64,000 bases of DNA from contig JAFEAF010000018.1 in NCBI GenBank assembly GCA_018266555.1, positions 1-64,000 on the forward strand, written 5' to 3'. The first letter of the stretch is position 1; each line of letters starts with the position of its first letter. Source of the stretch: Bacteroidota bacterium (GTDB lineage: Bacteria > Bacteroidota > Bacteroidia > Chitinophagales > Chitinophagaceae). Under the pieces are notes generated by a model that saw only the letters and a program-made list of their open reading frames with translations, was not told the origin of the DNA and made no database searches. Of this stretch, positions 44,746 through 53,295 are shown piece after piece. Position numbers and translations under genes: made by a program.

Positions 44746-44970
44746 TTACAGCATTCTTTTCAAGACCGCCATTTTATTTATCTGGGGGCGGGGTAACGCT
44801 TCTTTTAGTCTTTCCACGTCCTCATTGCACCAGTTAATGGCACGCAGGTATTTATTGCGGGTTGTACCAGAGTTGGTCTCAGCATGTTCTATTTTGGAAA
44901 CAGCAGGCTGGCTGACACCCATCTTTTTTGCCACAGTTTTTTGAGGAATGTTTTTCAAAATGCGAAGCAT
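44746..44970 (-). CDS. small helix-turn-helix (XRE-like) regulator
   Basis: A 74-residue protein that is mostly one Cro/C1-type HTH: QKTVAKKMGVSQPAVSKIEHAE (about residues 9-30) is a textbook helix-turn-helix. The remaining residues are helical (NKYLRAINWCNEDVERLKEAL). The reading frame stays open for 13 codons upstream of the ATG (LKEHSFEKKTLK reads like coding sequence) but contains no start codon, so the N-terminus may have been shortened. It may regulate itself or the DinB-family gene downstream. Solitary antitoxin-like regulators look similar, but no toxin gene is visible. Confidence 0.65.
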   Translation of the reverse strand: MLRILKNIPQKTVAKKMGVSQPAVSKIEHAETNSGTTRNKYLRAINWCNEDVERLKEALPRPQINKMAVLKRML

Positions 44971-45362
44971 TTTAAGGGTTTTTTTCTCAAACGAGTGTTC
45001 TTTAAGATTTCATAGGCGATGTCTCAGCCAGTAGTATTTACAAAGAGAATGAAATCAGTGGCTGGACTCGCCGCCCTACTGCGTAGAAAGTTGTAAATTG
45101 TAATATACTTGTACGCCGAGTCCACAGCAAGAGTATCATAGATTGAAAATTTGGTAATGTGAGACTCGGATGGGAACAATAATAGAATTTTGGGAGCAGT
45201 GAGTATTACTTACTCAACTCTTCGAAACTTATAATTTCGAAAATTTATTTCATCGCCTAAAGCGATATAATAAAGATGCGAGACAGTATCTCTCGCATAG
45301 CTGGGTTTCTTTCAATAAAATTTCCAATAAATCCATAATCAATCACAAAAATCATGGTTCTC
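44971..45362. other. 392-base region without a supported gene; several inverted repeats
   Basis: Between the HTH gene and carB, no ORF of convincing composition was found on either strand. The region holds TGGACTCG (45063-45070) facing CGAGTCCA (45117-45124), a further GACTCGG at about 45164, a TTCGAAA pair near 45220-45240 and a hairpin at 45276-45298. This could be a structured leader, an uncharacterised small RNA, or a decayed gene. Confidence 0.5.
45276..45298 (-). terminator. possible terminator of carB
   Basis: ATGCGAGA and TCTCGCAT form a perfect 8-bp stem with a 7-base loop, 65 bases after the carB stop codon. On the minus strand it is followed by CTTTATTATA, a weak T-rich tail. Confidence 0.45.
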
Positions 45363-48230
45363 CTACTTACTCAAATACATACTCCTATCCTTATACAATT
45401 GACGGAAATATGGATCACGAAGGTCTTTTACAAAACGTATTGCTTCGCCGGTGGATTTCATTTCGGGGCCTAATTCTTTATTGACACCGGGAAATTTTTC
45501 AAAACTGAATACCGGTTCTTTAATAGCGTACCCTTTTAGCTTTTTCTCAAATTTAAAATCACGGAGCCTGTTCACTCCCATCATGATCTTAGTCGCAATG
45601 TTGAGATAAGGAATTTGATATGCTTTGGCAATGAACGGCGTGGTTCGGGAAGCTCTTGGATTTGCTTCGATCACATATACTTTTCCGTCTTTGATGGCAA
45701 ACTGAATATTAATAAGTCCTTTGATCTGGAGTTCTCTTGCAATTTTTTCTGCATATTCTTCCATAGTTTGAACCACCAACGGCGTCAGGTTGAAAGCAGG
45801 AAGTACCGCATTGCTGTCGCCGCTGTGAATGCCTGCCGGTTCAATATGTTCCATCACACCCATCACATGAAAATCATCTCCATCAAAAATGGCATCTATC
45901 TCTGCTTCCTGGCAACGATCCAAAAAATGATCAATCAAAATTTTATTTCCGGGGATATGTTTTAATAAACTTACGACTGCTTTTTCCACTTCATCATCAT
46001 TGATAACGATCCGCATCCGTTGCCCGCCCAATACATAACTCGGACGAACCAATACGGGATAACCAACTTTATTGGCAACAGTGATCGCTTCATCCACAGT
46101 ATATGCCGTTCCGTAATCAGGATAAGGAATGCCCAACTCTTTCAGCATATCGGAAAAACGTCCACGGTCTTCGGCAATATCCATACTGTCAAATGAAGTG
46201 CCGATGATCGGAATTCCTTTTTTGTGTAATCGCTCTGATAATTTCAATGCCGTTTGTCCACCTAACTGAACAATCACGCCGTCGGGCTTTTCATGTTCTA
46301 CGATTTCCCAAAGATGCTCCCAATATACCGGCTCGAAATATAATTTATCAGCCATATCGAAATCGGTGCTGACCGTTTCCGGATTACAATTCACCATGAT
46401 GGCTTCGTACCCACATTCTTTAATTGCCAGCAAACCATGCACACAGCAATAATCAAATTCAATTCCCTGACCGATACGATTTGGTCCGCTACCAAGTACA
46501 ATTATTTTTTTCCTATCAGAAACTTTCGATTCATTGGAAGTTAGTTGTTCTTCTCCCTTGGCGGAGACGGAAGAACTTTCAAAAGAAGAATAGAAATAAG
46601 GGGTCTTTGCTTCAAATTCTGCTGAGCAGGTGTCCACCATTTTATATACCCGGCGAATGCCCGCAGCTTTTCTTTTTACATACACTTCTTCTTCGCTGCC
46701 GTTATTCATAATGCGGCTGATCTGCTCATCGCTGAAGCCAAGCCATTTTGCTTCTTTCAATAATTCAACAGGAAGTGTATTGAGTTTATATTTTGCAATT
46801 TCTTTTTCGCAATTGCATATTTTCTGAATTTCATAAATAAACCAACGGTCAATGCCGGTGGCTTTTGCGATCGTATTTACACTGACACCCAGCATCAGCG
46901 CATCTTTTATTCTGAAAATGCGATCCCATTTCGGGGTTTTAATATGCTCCAGGATTTCTTCGGCATGCAACATACTCTTGCCATAATACCCCAATCCAAC
47001 GGCATTATTCTCCAGGCTCTGACATGCTTTTTGAATGGCTTCGGTAAAGCTCCTGCCGATAGCCATTACTTCGCCTACACTTTTCATTTGCAAGCCCAGC
47101 GTATCATTCGCTCCTTTGAATTTATCAAAATTCCATCTTGGAATTTTTACGATCACATAATCCAACGCCGGTTCAAAGTAAGCGGAAGTTGTTTTGGTAA
47201 TTTGATTTTCTAATTCATCCAATGTATAACCGATGGCAAGTTTTGCTGCGATTTTAGCAATGGGATAACCGGTTGCCTTGGATGCCAGCGCAGAGGAGCG
47301 GCTTACTCTCGGATTGATTTCAATGGCGATGATCTCTTCGGTATCCGGGTTTAATGCAAACTGAACATTACATCCTCCTGAAAAATTTCCCAGGTCACGC
47401 ATCATGCGAATAGCGGTGTTGCGCATCAGTTGCATCGCAGTATCGCTGAGTGTCATGGCCGGAGCTACGGTGATAGAATCACCGGTGTGTACACCCATCG
47501 GGTCAAAATTCTCAACCGTACAAATGATACAGACATTGTTTGCTGCATCACGCAATAACTCTAATTCAAATTCTTTCCAACCTAACACAGCTTTTTCTAC
47601 TAACACTTCATGAATGGGTGAAGCCTGCAAACCTCTGTTCAATGCTTCATCCAAATCATTTTTATCATGCACAAAACCGCCACCGGTTCCACCCAAAGTA
47701 AATGAAGGGCGAATGACTAACGGGAATCCGATTTGCTGCGCAAACTCTTTTCCTTCTAAAAATGAGTTAGCTGTTTTTGCAGGAGCCACAGGTATTTTCA
47801 TATCAATCATCCATTGGCGAAATTTTTCCCGATCTTCTGCTTTATCAATTGCTTTTATATCTACACCGATCAACCGCACATTATATTTTTCCCAAATGCC
47901 AAGATCATTGGCTTCTTTAGAAAGATTCAAAGCCGTTTGTCCGCCCATTGTGGGCAACACAGCGTCAATCGGATTGCCCTTTGCTAAATTTTCTTCCAGT
48001 ATCTGTTCAATACTTTCAACATTTAGCGGAAGCAAATACACTTTATCCGCCATCATGGGGTCGGTCATGATGGTAGCCGGGTTGCTGTTAATAAGAAATA
48101 CTTTAATACCTTCTTCCCGAAGGCTCCTGGCCGCCTGAGAACCGGAATAGTCAAATTCGCAGGCCTGCCCGATGATGATAGGGCCTGAACCGATGATCAG
48201 GACCGAATGGATCGAGTTGTCTTTGGGCAT
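45363..48230 (-). CDS. carB: carbamoyl-phosphate synthase large subunit
   Basis: A 955-residue enzyme that makes carbamoyl phosphate for pyrimidine and arginine synthesis with CarA. Two ATP-grasp synthetase halves are complete: GSGPIIIGQACEFDYSG at about residue 13 and GSGPNRIGQGIEFDYC at about 580. It ends soon after the second half (YKDRSMYLSK) and lacks the C-terminal MGS-like allosteric domain of E. coli CarB (about 1073 residues); I believe this is usual in Bacteroidota. The linker between the halves has a Ser/Glu-rich insert encoded by an imperfect palindrome (46547-46576). carA is not in the window. A promoter and a terminator overlap just upstream. Confidence 0.95.
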   Translation of the reverse strand: MPKDNSIHSVLIIGSGPIIIGQACEFDYSGSQAARSLREEGIKVFLINSNPATIMTDPMMADKVYLLPLNVESIEQILEENLAKGNPIDAVLPTMGGQTALNLSKEANDLGIWEKYNVRLIGVDIKAIDKAEDREKFRQWMIDMKIPVAPAKTANSFLEGKEFAQQIGFPLVIRPSFTLGGTGGGFVHDKNDLDEALNRGLQASPIHEVLVEKAVLGWKEFELELLRDAANNVCIICTVENFDPMGVHTGDSITVAPAMTLSDTAMQLMRNTAIRMMRDLGNFSGGCNVQFALNPDTEEIIAIEINPRVSRSSALASKATGYPIAKIAAKLAIGYTLDELENQITKTTSAYFEPALDYVIVKIPRWNFDKFKGANDTLGLQMKSVGEVMAIGRSFTEAIQKACQSLENNAVGLGYYGKSMLHAEEILEHIKTPKWDRIFRIKDALMLGVSVNTIAKATGIDRWFIYEIQKICNCEKEIAKYKLNTLPVELLKEAKWLGFSDEQISRIMNNGSEEEVYVKRKAAGIRRVYKMVDTCSAEFEAKTPYFYSSFESSSVSAKGEEQLTSNESKVSDRKKIIVLGSGPNRIGQGIEFDYCCVHGLLAIKECGYEAIMVNCNPETVSTDFDMADKLYFEPVYWEHLWEIVEHEKPDGVIVQLGGQTALKLSERLHKKGIPIIGTSFDSMDIAEDRGRFSDMLKELGIPYPDYGTAYTVDEAITVANKVGYPVLVRPSYVLGGQRMRIVINDDEVEKAVVSLLKHIPGNKILIDHFLDRCQEAEIDAIFDGDDFHVMGVMEHIEPAGIHSGDSNAVLPAFNLTPLVVQTMEEYAEKIARELQIKGLINIQFAIKDGKVYVIEANPRASRTTPFIAKAYQIPYLNIATKIMMGVNRLRDFKFEKKLKGYAIKEPVFSFEKFPGVNKELGPEMKSTGEAIRFVKDLRDPYFRQLYKDRSMYLSK
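46547..46576. repeat. 30-bp imperfect palindrome inside the carB linker
   Basis: GTTCTTCTCCCTTGGCGGAG and the following ACGGAAGAAC form an interrupted inverted repeat (GTTCTTC..GAAGAAC outside, TCTCC..GGAGA inside). It encodes SSVSAKGEEQL in the non-conserved linker between the two CarB halves. Its core TCTCCCTTGGCGGAGA resembles the intergenic sequence at 8711-8726. Confidence 0.55.
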
Positions 48231-48236
48231 CTTGAA

Positions 48237-48263
48237 ATAAAAAATCCCGATGATTACCGGGAT
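48237..48263 (-). terminator. rho-independent terminator after the lipoprotein gene
   Basis: ATCCCG and CGGGAT form a 6-bp stem around an 8-base loop and, on the minus strand, are followed directly by TTTTTTATT. It lies 55 bases downstream of the lipoprotein stop and only 6 bases before the carB start codon. The carB -7 box (48272-48265) abuts its upstream edge. Confidence 0.75.
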
Positions 48264-48264
48264 G

Positions 48265-48272
48265 CAAAGGTA
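48265..48272 (-). promoter_or_regulatory. -7 box of the carB promoter
   Basis: TACCTTTG on the minus strand is an exact TAnnTTTG match. Transcription would start at about 48260, inside the 5' arm of the terminator hairpin, so carB transcripts would not carry the full hairpin. The leader would be about 30 bases. Confidence 0.55.
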
Positions 48273-48317
48273 GGGGAATGCAAGGGTTTTGCCGGAGCGA
48301 AAACCATTTTTTTTCCA

Positions 48318-48917
48318 TTAGTTATTCAGATGCTGTGGTTGCGGCCTTTGTGTTTTCCTGTAAGATAATTTATAAACGTCGTCATAAACGTTTTCACCTT
48401 TTTCTTTTAATGATAGTATAGTCTTCCGGATATCTTCCCCGCTGTGAAAATTTGGATTCAGCCCTGCAAAACCATCTGTTATGGTTTGAACGCTGAGTGT
48501 ATCATGTTTTAATGTTAATGCGGCGAGGTAAAAAATTTTTGTTGTTTTTATTTCCGGTTCCTTTTTCCCATTGGGAATAATCTCAACAATATTTGTTTCC
48601 ACATTCATATATAATTGATCTCCGATATGTGAAGCGTAACCGGTAAACCGGGAAGTGTCTGGCATAATCATATCACCTTTAATCACTTTTCCATAACGGG
48701 TAATATTGTACGTATAGTCAGTTTGTTTGGTAATGTCCAGTGCTTCTATTCCAAAAAAATCACTGCCGTCTTTTACAATGCCGTACCAATAACCTGTCAA
48801 ACTGGTATCCACTTTTTCAGTAGGAAATGTATCCAGCGGCATGGGGGATTCAAACGGGCACGCAGAAAAAATGAAGCAGATAAAAAGCAGCCCGGTAAGT
48901 TTTATTATTTTAAACAT
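48318..48917 (-). CDS. lipoprotein of unknown function
   Basis: I do not recognise the family. About 199 residues from the ATG at 48917 (an ATG at 48932 adds five residues): a signal peptide with lipobox FSAC, then a mainly beta-strand domain (LTGYWYGIVKDGSDFFGIEALDI and GDQLYMNVETNIVEIIP) that reads like a lipocalin-like or small calycin barrel. It is probably anchored in the envelope. A terminator follows. It is divergent from the M23 peptidase gene, 65 bases away. Confidence 0.65.
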   Translation of the reverse strand: MFKIIKLTGLLFICFIFSACPFESPMPLDTFPTEKVDTSLTGYWYGIVKDGSDFFGIEALDITKQTDYTYNITRYGKVIKGDMIMPDTSRFTGYASHIGDQLYMNVETNIVEIIPNGKKEPEIKTTKIFYLAALTLKHDTLSVQTITDGFAGLNPNFHSGEDIRKTILSLKEKGENVYDDVYKLSYRKTQRPQPQHLNN

Positions 48918-48971
48918 TTTTAAAAGGTACAAAAAAATAAATATCGCAAAAGATTGCTTTATCAGATGAGT

Positions 48972-48979
48972 TAATTTTG
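48972..48979 (+). promoter_or_regulatory. -7 box directly before an M23 peptidase start codon
   Basis: TAATTTTG is an exact TAnnTTTG match that ends three bases before the ATG at 48983. A TTG lies 15 bases upstream of the box. If used, the transcript would begin at or next to the start codon, that is, leaderless. Confidence 0.45.
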
Positions 48980-48982
48980 CGT

Positions 48983-50791
48983 ATGCTGAGAAATTGTTTA
49001 GTCACTACCCTGCTTGTAGTTACACATTCCATACTTTCCGCCCAATCAAACCCAGATTATCCTAAATATTATTTCAGAAATCCATTAGGCATACCGATGG
49101 AACTTACAGCTAATATGGGGGAGCTACGGCCCGATCACTGGCATCTCGGCCTTGATCTACGTACTCAAAAAAAAGTAAACCTGCCGGTGTATGCTGCTGC
49201 CGCAGGATATATTGCCAGGATATGCATTGAACCGTTCGGATATGGAAGGAGCATTTATATCAATCACCCCAATGGAATGACTACGGTGTACGGACATCTG
49301 AATGATTTTTTTCCTGCATTGGAAAAATATGTGACGGAGCAACAGTACAAAAAACAATCATGGGAAATTGAATTGAATTTTTCCAAAAACCAGTTTCCTG
49401 TCTTTAAAAGCCAGTTGATTGCATACAGTGGTAATACCGGAAATTCACAGGGGCCGCATCTGCATTTCGAAATTCGTGATACCAAAACATCAAAATGCCT
49501 GAACCCTCTTTTATTCGGATTCCCGATTAAAGATGATGTTTCGCCGGAAATAATTCGTTTAGCTCTCTATGACCGCCGCATCAGTGTATATGATCAATAC
49601 CCGGAATTGTTTGCCCTGAAAAAAAGAGCCAATAGCGGATATGTGCTGGCTTCGCCTTCAGTTATCCAAACGGGTTTGAAAAAAATAAGCTTTGCCATAC
49701 AGGCCATTGACAGAATGAAAAGATCCGGCGGCGCCGATGGAATTTATTCCGCAAAAATATTTTTTGATAATAAACAGGCTATCGGTTTTGTTTTAGACAG
49801 TATTAGTTATGATGAATCTGCTTATGTAAATGCCCAGATAGATTATAAATACCGGTATAAAGGTGGCGTTTATCTGCAGCATCTGTCATTGATGCCGGGA
49901 GATCACGGCGTGGTATATAAAAAAATGAATGGCAATGGCGTTTTTAATTTGACGGATACCGGCTTTCATTTGGTGCATATTGAAGTGAGAGATGCATTCA
50001 ATCATTTATCGCAATTAAACTTCATGATACAACATGTGGATAGCCTGGAAAAACAAATGCCTACTGATACATTGGAAGAATTTGCGCCCAATCAACTAAA
50101 TGTTTTTCAGAAAAACGATTTTGAAATATCACTGCCTGAATACAGCCTGTATGATCCTGTGCCGGTTTTTTATTATCGAAACAATACCTCTTCCCCCAAT
50201 GCAATTTCTGCTGCACATCAATTCAGCGATGCTTCTATTCCCTTACATGAAACTGCTTTGGTTCGTATAAAACCCGATAAAGAAATTCCCGGATCATTAA
50301 AAAGTAAAATTGTAATACGGAGAAATGATAATAGGGGCAGCAGCGTCCGCAAAGCTGAGTGGGAAGATAACTGGCTGGCTGCAAAATTTGGCCAATTCGG
50401 AAACTTCCAGGCTTTTATGGATACGATTCCTCCAACAATAAAGGATATCGGAACCGCCGATACTATTGATCTCAGCTCATCAAAAAATATCGTTGTTGAA
50501 ACAAAAGATAATTTTGGCGCTGTAAAAAATTTTCGGGGAGAAATTGACGGCCGGTGGATTCGTTTTACCAATGACAAAAACGGACCTTTTGTTTATGACT
50601 TTGATGAACAGGTTCCAAACGGTGTTCACCTGCTGAAAGTGACGGCGGAAGATCTTGTAGGGAATACCACTGTTAAAACCTGGTGGTTCAAACGAAATCC
50701 TCTTACAACCCCGCCCGGGAAGAAAATATTTCATAAAAATAAAATTCCATCAAAGCAGCTTGTAATAAGGAAAACATCAAAAACAAAATAA
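48983..50791 (+). CDS. exported M23 metallopeptidase with C-terminal beta domains
   Basis: A 602-residue protein with a signal peptide (about 1-20, ending LSAQ). The M23/LytM endopeptidase domain (about residues 30-200) has HWHLGLDLR for the first zinc ligands and HLHFE for the last, so it should be active on peptidoglycan peptide bridges. A roughly 75-residue insertion separates YGHLNDFF from GNTGNSQGPHLHFE less tightly than usual. The remaining 400 residues are beta-rich (Ig-like, GVHLLKVTAEDLVGN) and may bind the wall or a partner. I chose ATG 48983 over an in-frame TTG at 48977. Confidence 0.87.
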   Translation: MLRNCLVTTLLVVTHSILSAQSNPDYPKYYFRNPLGIPMELTANMGELRPDHWHLGLDLRTQKKVNLPVYAAAAGYIARICIEPFGYGRSIYINHPNGMTTVYGHLNDFFPALEKYVTEQQYKKQSWEIELNFSKNQFPVFKSQLIAYSGNTGNSQGPHLHFEIRDTKTSKCLNPLLFGFPIKDDVSPEIIRLALYDRRISVYDQYPELFALKKRANSGYVLASPSVIQTGLKKISFAIQAIDRMKRSGGADGIYSAKIFFDNKQAIGFVLDSISYDESAYVNAQIDYKYRYKGGVYLQHLSLMPGDHGVVYKKMNGNGVFNLTDTGFHLVHIEVRDAFNHLSQLNFMIQHVDSLEKQMPTDTLEEFAPNQLNVFQKNDFEISLPEYSLYDPVPVFYYRNNTSSPNAISAAHQFSDASIPLHETALVRIKPDKEIPGSLKSKIVIRRNDNRGSSVRKAEWEDNWLAAKFGQFGNFQAFMDTIPPTIKDIGTADTIDLSSSKNIVVETKDNFGAVKNFRGEIDGRWIRFTNDKNGPFVYDFDEQVPNGVHLLKVTAEDLVGNTTVKTWWFKRNPLTTPPGKKIFHKNKIPSKQLVIRKTSKTK

Positions 50792-50798
50792 TTATATT

Positions 50799-51260
50799 AT
50801 GGTAACTTTAAAAGAAGGCGAAAAGGCGCCATTATTTAGTGGCGTGGATCAGGATGGAAAAAAAATTTCCCTTTCGAATTATAAAGGGAAAAAACTGGTA
50901 CTTTATTTTTACCCGGAAGACGGTACACCGACATGTACAATCGAGGCATGCAATCTGCGGGATCATTACAGCCTGCTGAAGAAAAATAGATTTGAGATAC
51001 TTGGTGTAAGCCCCAATGATGTAGGGAGTCACAAAAAGTTTGAAAAAAAGTATGGCCTTCCATTCAGACTGCTAGCAGACACTTCACATCAAATCATGGA
51101 TAAATATGGTGTTTGGGATAATAAAAAATTATTCGGGCATGAATACATGGGTGTATTACGAACCACATTCATCATTGACGAAAAGGGAATTATTCAGAAA
51201 ATTTTCACCAGGCCGAAAAGTAAAGTTCATGCTGAAGAAATCATGGCCACTGTGAAATAA
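50799..51260 (+). CDS. bcp: thioredoxin-dependent thiol peroxidase (BCP/PrxQ)
   Basis: A 153-residue peroxiredoxin of the BCP/PrxQ type. The peroxidatic cysteine is C46 (GTPTCT) and the resolving cysteine is C51 (EACNLRD), five residues apart as expected. The YFYPEDGTPTCT segment is the active-site motif. It reduces peroxides with electrons from thioredoxin in the cytosol. It starts 7 bases after the M23 gene, so they are likely cotranscribed. Confidence 0.92.
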   Translation: MVTLKEGEKAPLFSGVDQDGKKISLSNYKGKKLVLYFYPEDGTPTCTIEACNLRDHYSLLKKNRFEILGVSPNDVGSHKKFEKKYGLPFRLLADTSHQIMDKYGVWDNKKLFGHEYMGVLRTTFIIDEKGIIQKIFTRPKSKVHAEEIMATVK

Positions 51261-51381
51261 TTTTTACCCATGTGTGTACATCCTTGCGAAAGACTTTCGG
51301 ATAAGAGGTTTAATTTTACAGGCAGTAAAGCAACCCTAAAAGGCAAAACAACGATTTTCTACCTGGTAAAAAAATACGACT

Positions 51382-52380
51382 ATGCAAAAATGTTTCTTTC
51401 TATTTTCCATTTTTTTTTCGATACAGGCATTAGCTCAAGACAGCACCTTTAATAGTTTGATGCAGGGAATGGAAAGCAAACAGGCTATTCAAAAACCGGT
51501 TGTGAAGATTTTTGAATCCGAACGGCTGATCAATGCCAATACAACTGAATTAGTGGGAAAAGGAAGAATGGTGTTCAGAGTCATTCATAATTTTTACGAT
51601 GTGGCAGGATCTGCCGGTGGGATCAAGAATTTTTTTGGATTGGATAATGCTGCTGATATTAAAATAAGTTTTCAGACCGGGTTGGGAAAAAGACTGGACA
51701 TGATTACATCCCGTGTTCGTGGCGCTGAGAATTATCAAACCGGCTTCAGCCGGGTACAAAAATTATGGGAACTGGGATTCAAATACAAATTTACAGAACA
51801 AAGAAAGGATGATCCTTCACATCCATTATCCATAGCATTATTTGCCAATATGGTGGTTTCTTCTATGCCATCTTCAACATTCGTTGCGCCTTATACCGAT
51901 TCTGCTGAAACAACGTTTAATAAATTTTCCGACCGGCTCAGCCAGGCAATTCAGTTAATTGTTGCCCGTAAGTTTGGAAAAGTAAGTGTGCAGTTGATTC
52001 CTTCTTTTGTACACCGTAACCGCATCATTCCCGGCGATGATAAATCCATCTTTGCATTAGGTGGAGCAGCCCGTATTCCTCTCACCAGGAGTATTGCCTT
52101 TATTGTAGATTATTTCCATGTATTCCATTCGCAGGCTGCAAAAGATTTTTATAAAAACCCTAATTCAGCCGTGCATCCATCTATTAAATTTTATGATCCT
52201 TTGGGAGTGGGATTTGAAATCACTACTGCGGGACATGTGTTTCACCTGAACTTCACCAATGCTACTGAAATTCTCGAAAACCGGTTTATCCCGAGGACAG
52301 TGACATCATGGGGCAAAGGACAATTTCGCTGGGGCTTTACTATATCCAGGACATTTGTTTTGTGGAGAGAGAAACATTAA
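51382..52380 (+). CDS. DUF5777-family outer-membrane beta-barrel protein
   Basis: A 332-residue exported protein with a signal peptide (about 1-18, ending ALAQ) and the DUF5777 pattern RLINANTTELVGKGRMVFRVIH and FFGLDNAADIKIS. Alternating strands and a C-terminal aromatic segment (RWGFTISRTFVLWREKH) suggest an outer-membrane barrel. In other Bacteroidota, members often accompany cytochrome or YceI-like genes; here it follows bcp by 121 bases and stands alone. The function is unknown. Confidence 0.8.
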   Translation: MQKCFFLFSIFFSIQALAQDSTFNSLMQGMESKQAIQKPVVKIFESERLINANTTELVGKGRMVFRVIHNFYDVAGSAGGIKNFFGLDNAADIKISFQTGLGKRLDMITSRVRGAENYQTGFSRVQKLWELGFKYKFTEQRKDDPSHPLSIALFANMVVSSMPSSTFVAPYTDSAETTFNKFSDRLSQAIQLIVARKFGKVSVQLIPSFVHRNRIIPGDDKSIFALGGAARIPLTRSIAFIVDYFHVFHSQAAKDFYKNPNSAVHPSIKFYDPLGVGFEITTAGHVFHLNFTNATEILENRFIPRTVTSWGKGQFRWGFTISRTFVLWREKH

Positions 52381-52404
52381 TGAATAGGAATTGATGATGG
52401 GGAA

Positions 52405-53178
52405 TTATATTATCCATTCAATCTCTCCAAAATCAAATTTTTCCTCTATCGAATGTTTCGCAATGAGTTTCCCTGTTGGAGTAATTCCGATAAGCGTTGC
52501 TTCAAAAACACGATTTTCTTTTCTCAATTTTATATTTTCATTTCTTTTGTAAAGAACAGAGAGATACTCTGAAAAGATTTTACCAAAACCACCGTCAATC
52601 AATTGTTTAAATTTTTCATCCAGCAACCTGCATAATTCTTTTGCCAATACGACCGGATCAAAACTTTTCCCGGTTATTTGGTTGAGTGATACCGGGTTTA
52701 TTAATCCGGGAGAAAAGCTGGTTTGATTAATGTTGATACCTGTGCCGATAATTGCCCACTGCCAGCGATCGATATCAGGATATCCTGTTCGCACCATATT
52801 TTCTATAAGGATTCCACCTGCCTTTCTGTCTTGCCAATACAAATCATTTGGCCATTTGATACGGGTGTCATCCCCTGCATAACGGGAAAAAAAATCATGA
52901 ATAGCGACTGCAACGCAAGCAATTAAATGAAATTGTTCAGTGATTTGAATTGGTTGGGGATTGATCACAATACTCAGGACAATATTTGCATCCTTTTCTG
53001 TGATCCAAATTTTGCCCCTTTGTCCCTTGCCCGCCACCTGTTCATGGGCAAAAATTGCCATTCCATGATATGCCAAACCTTCATGTATGAGCTTGCGGGC
53101 ATAATTATTGGTACTGTCAACTGATTGCAGTTCAAGGAATGGTATTCCTAATGAATTGATTGAAGAAGGTTGTGGCAA
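52405..53178 (-). CDS. birA: biotin--[acetyl-CoA-carboxylase] ligase
   Basis: A 257-residue biotin protein ligase that attaches biotin to carboxylase carriers. The biotinyl-AMP loop is AGKGQRGKIW, the catalytic KWPNDL and the KAGGILIE lysine are present, and a C-terminal SH3-like domain is visible. There is no N-terminal HTH, so it is a class I enzyme without repressor function. It is convergent with the DUF5777 gene and divergent from rsfS; birA beside rsfS-ftsH is common in Bacteroidota. Confidence 0.93.
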   Translation of the reverse strand: MPQPSSINSLGIPFLELQSVDSTNNYARKLIHEGLAYHGMAIFAHEQVAGKGQRGKIWITEKDANIVLSIVINPQPIQITEQFHLIACVAVAIHDFFSRYAGDDTRIKWPNDLYWQDRKAGGILIENMVRTGYPDIDRWQWAIIGTGININQTSFSPGLINPVSLNQITGKSFDPVVLAKELCRLLDEKFKQLIDGGFGKIFSEYLSVLYKRNENIKLRKENRVFEATLIGITPTGKLIAKHSIEEKFDFGEIEWII

Positions 53179-53295
53179 TTAATTGTTATTTTTGACAAAG
53201 TAAATGAGTTTATGGATTGGGTATTCAGCTGTGTCAAATGTTATTCCCTGGACCCTTTCAAAAACTAATGCAATAATCGAAAAACATATTCATAT

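Noticed and set aside
47614-48138. 174-codon plus-strand open frame inside carB
   Set aside because: It lies antisense to the conserved CarB N-terminal half; it is an artefact of codon bias.
51294-51306. small palindrome CGAAAGACTTTCG after bcp
   Set aside because: The loop is too short for a terminator hairpin and no T-tract follows.
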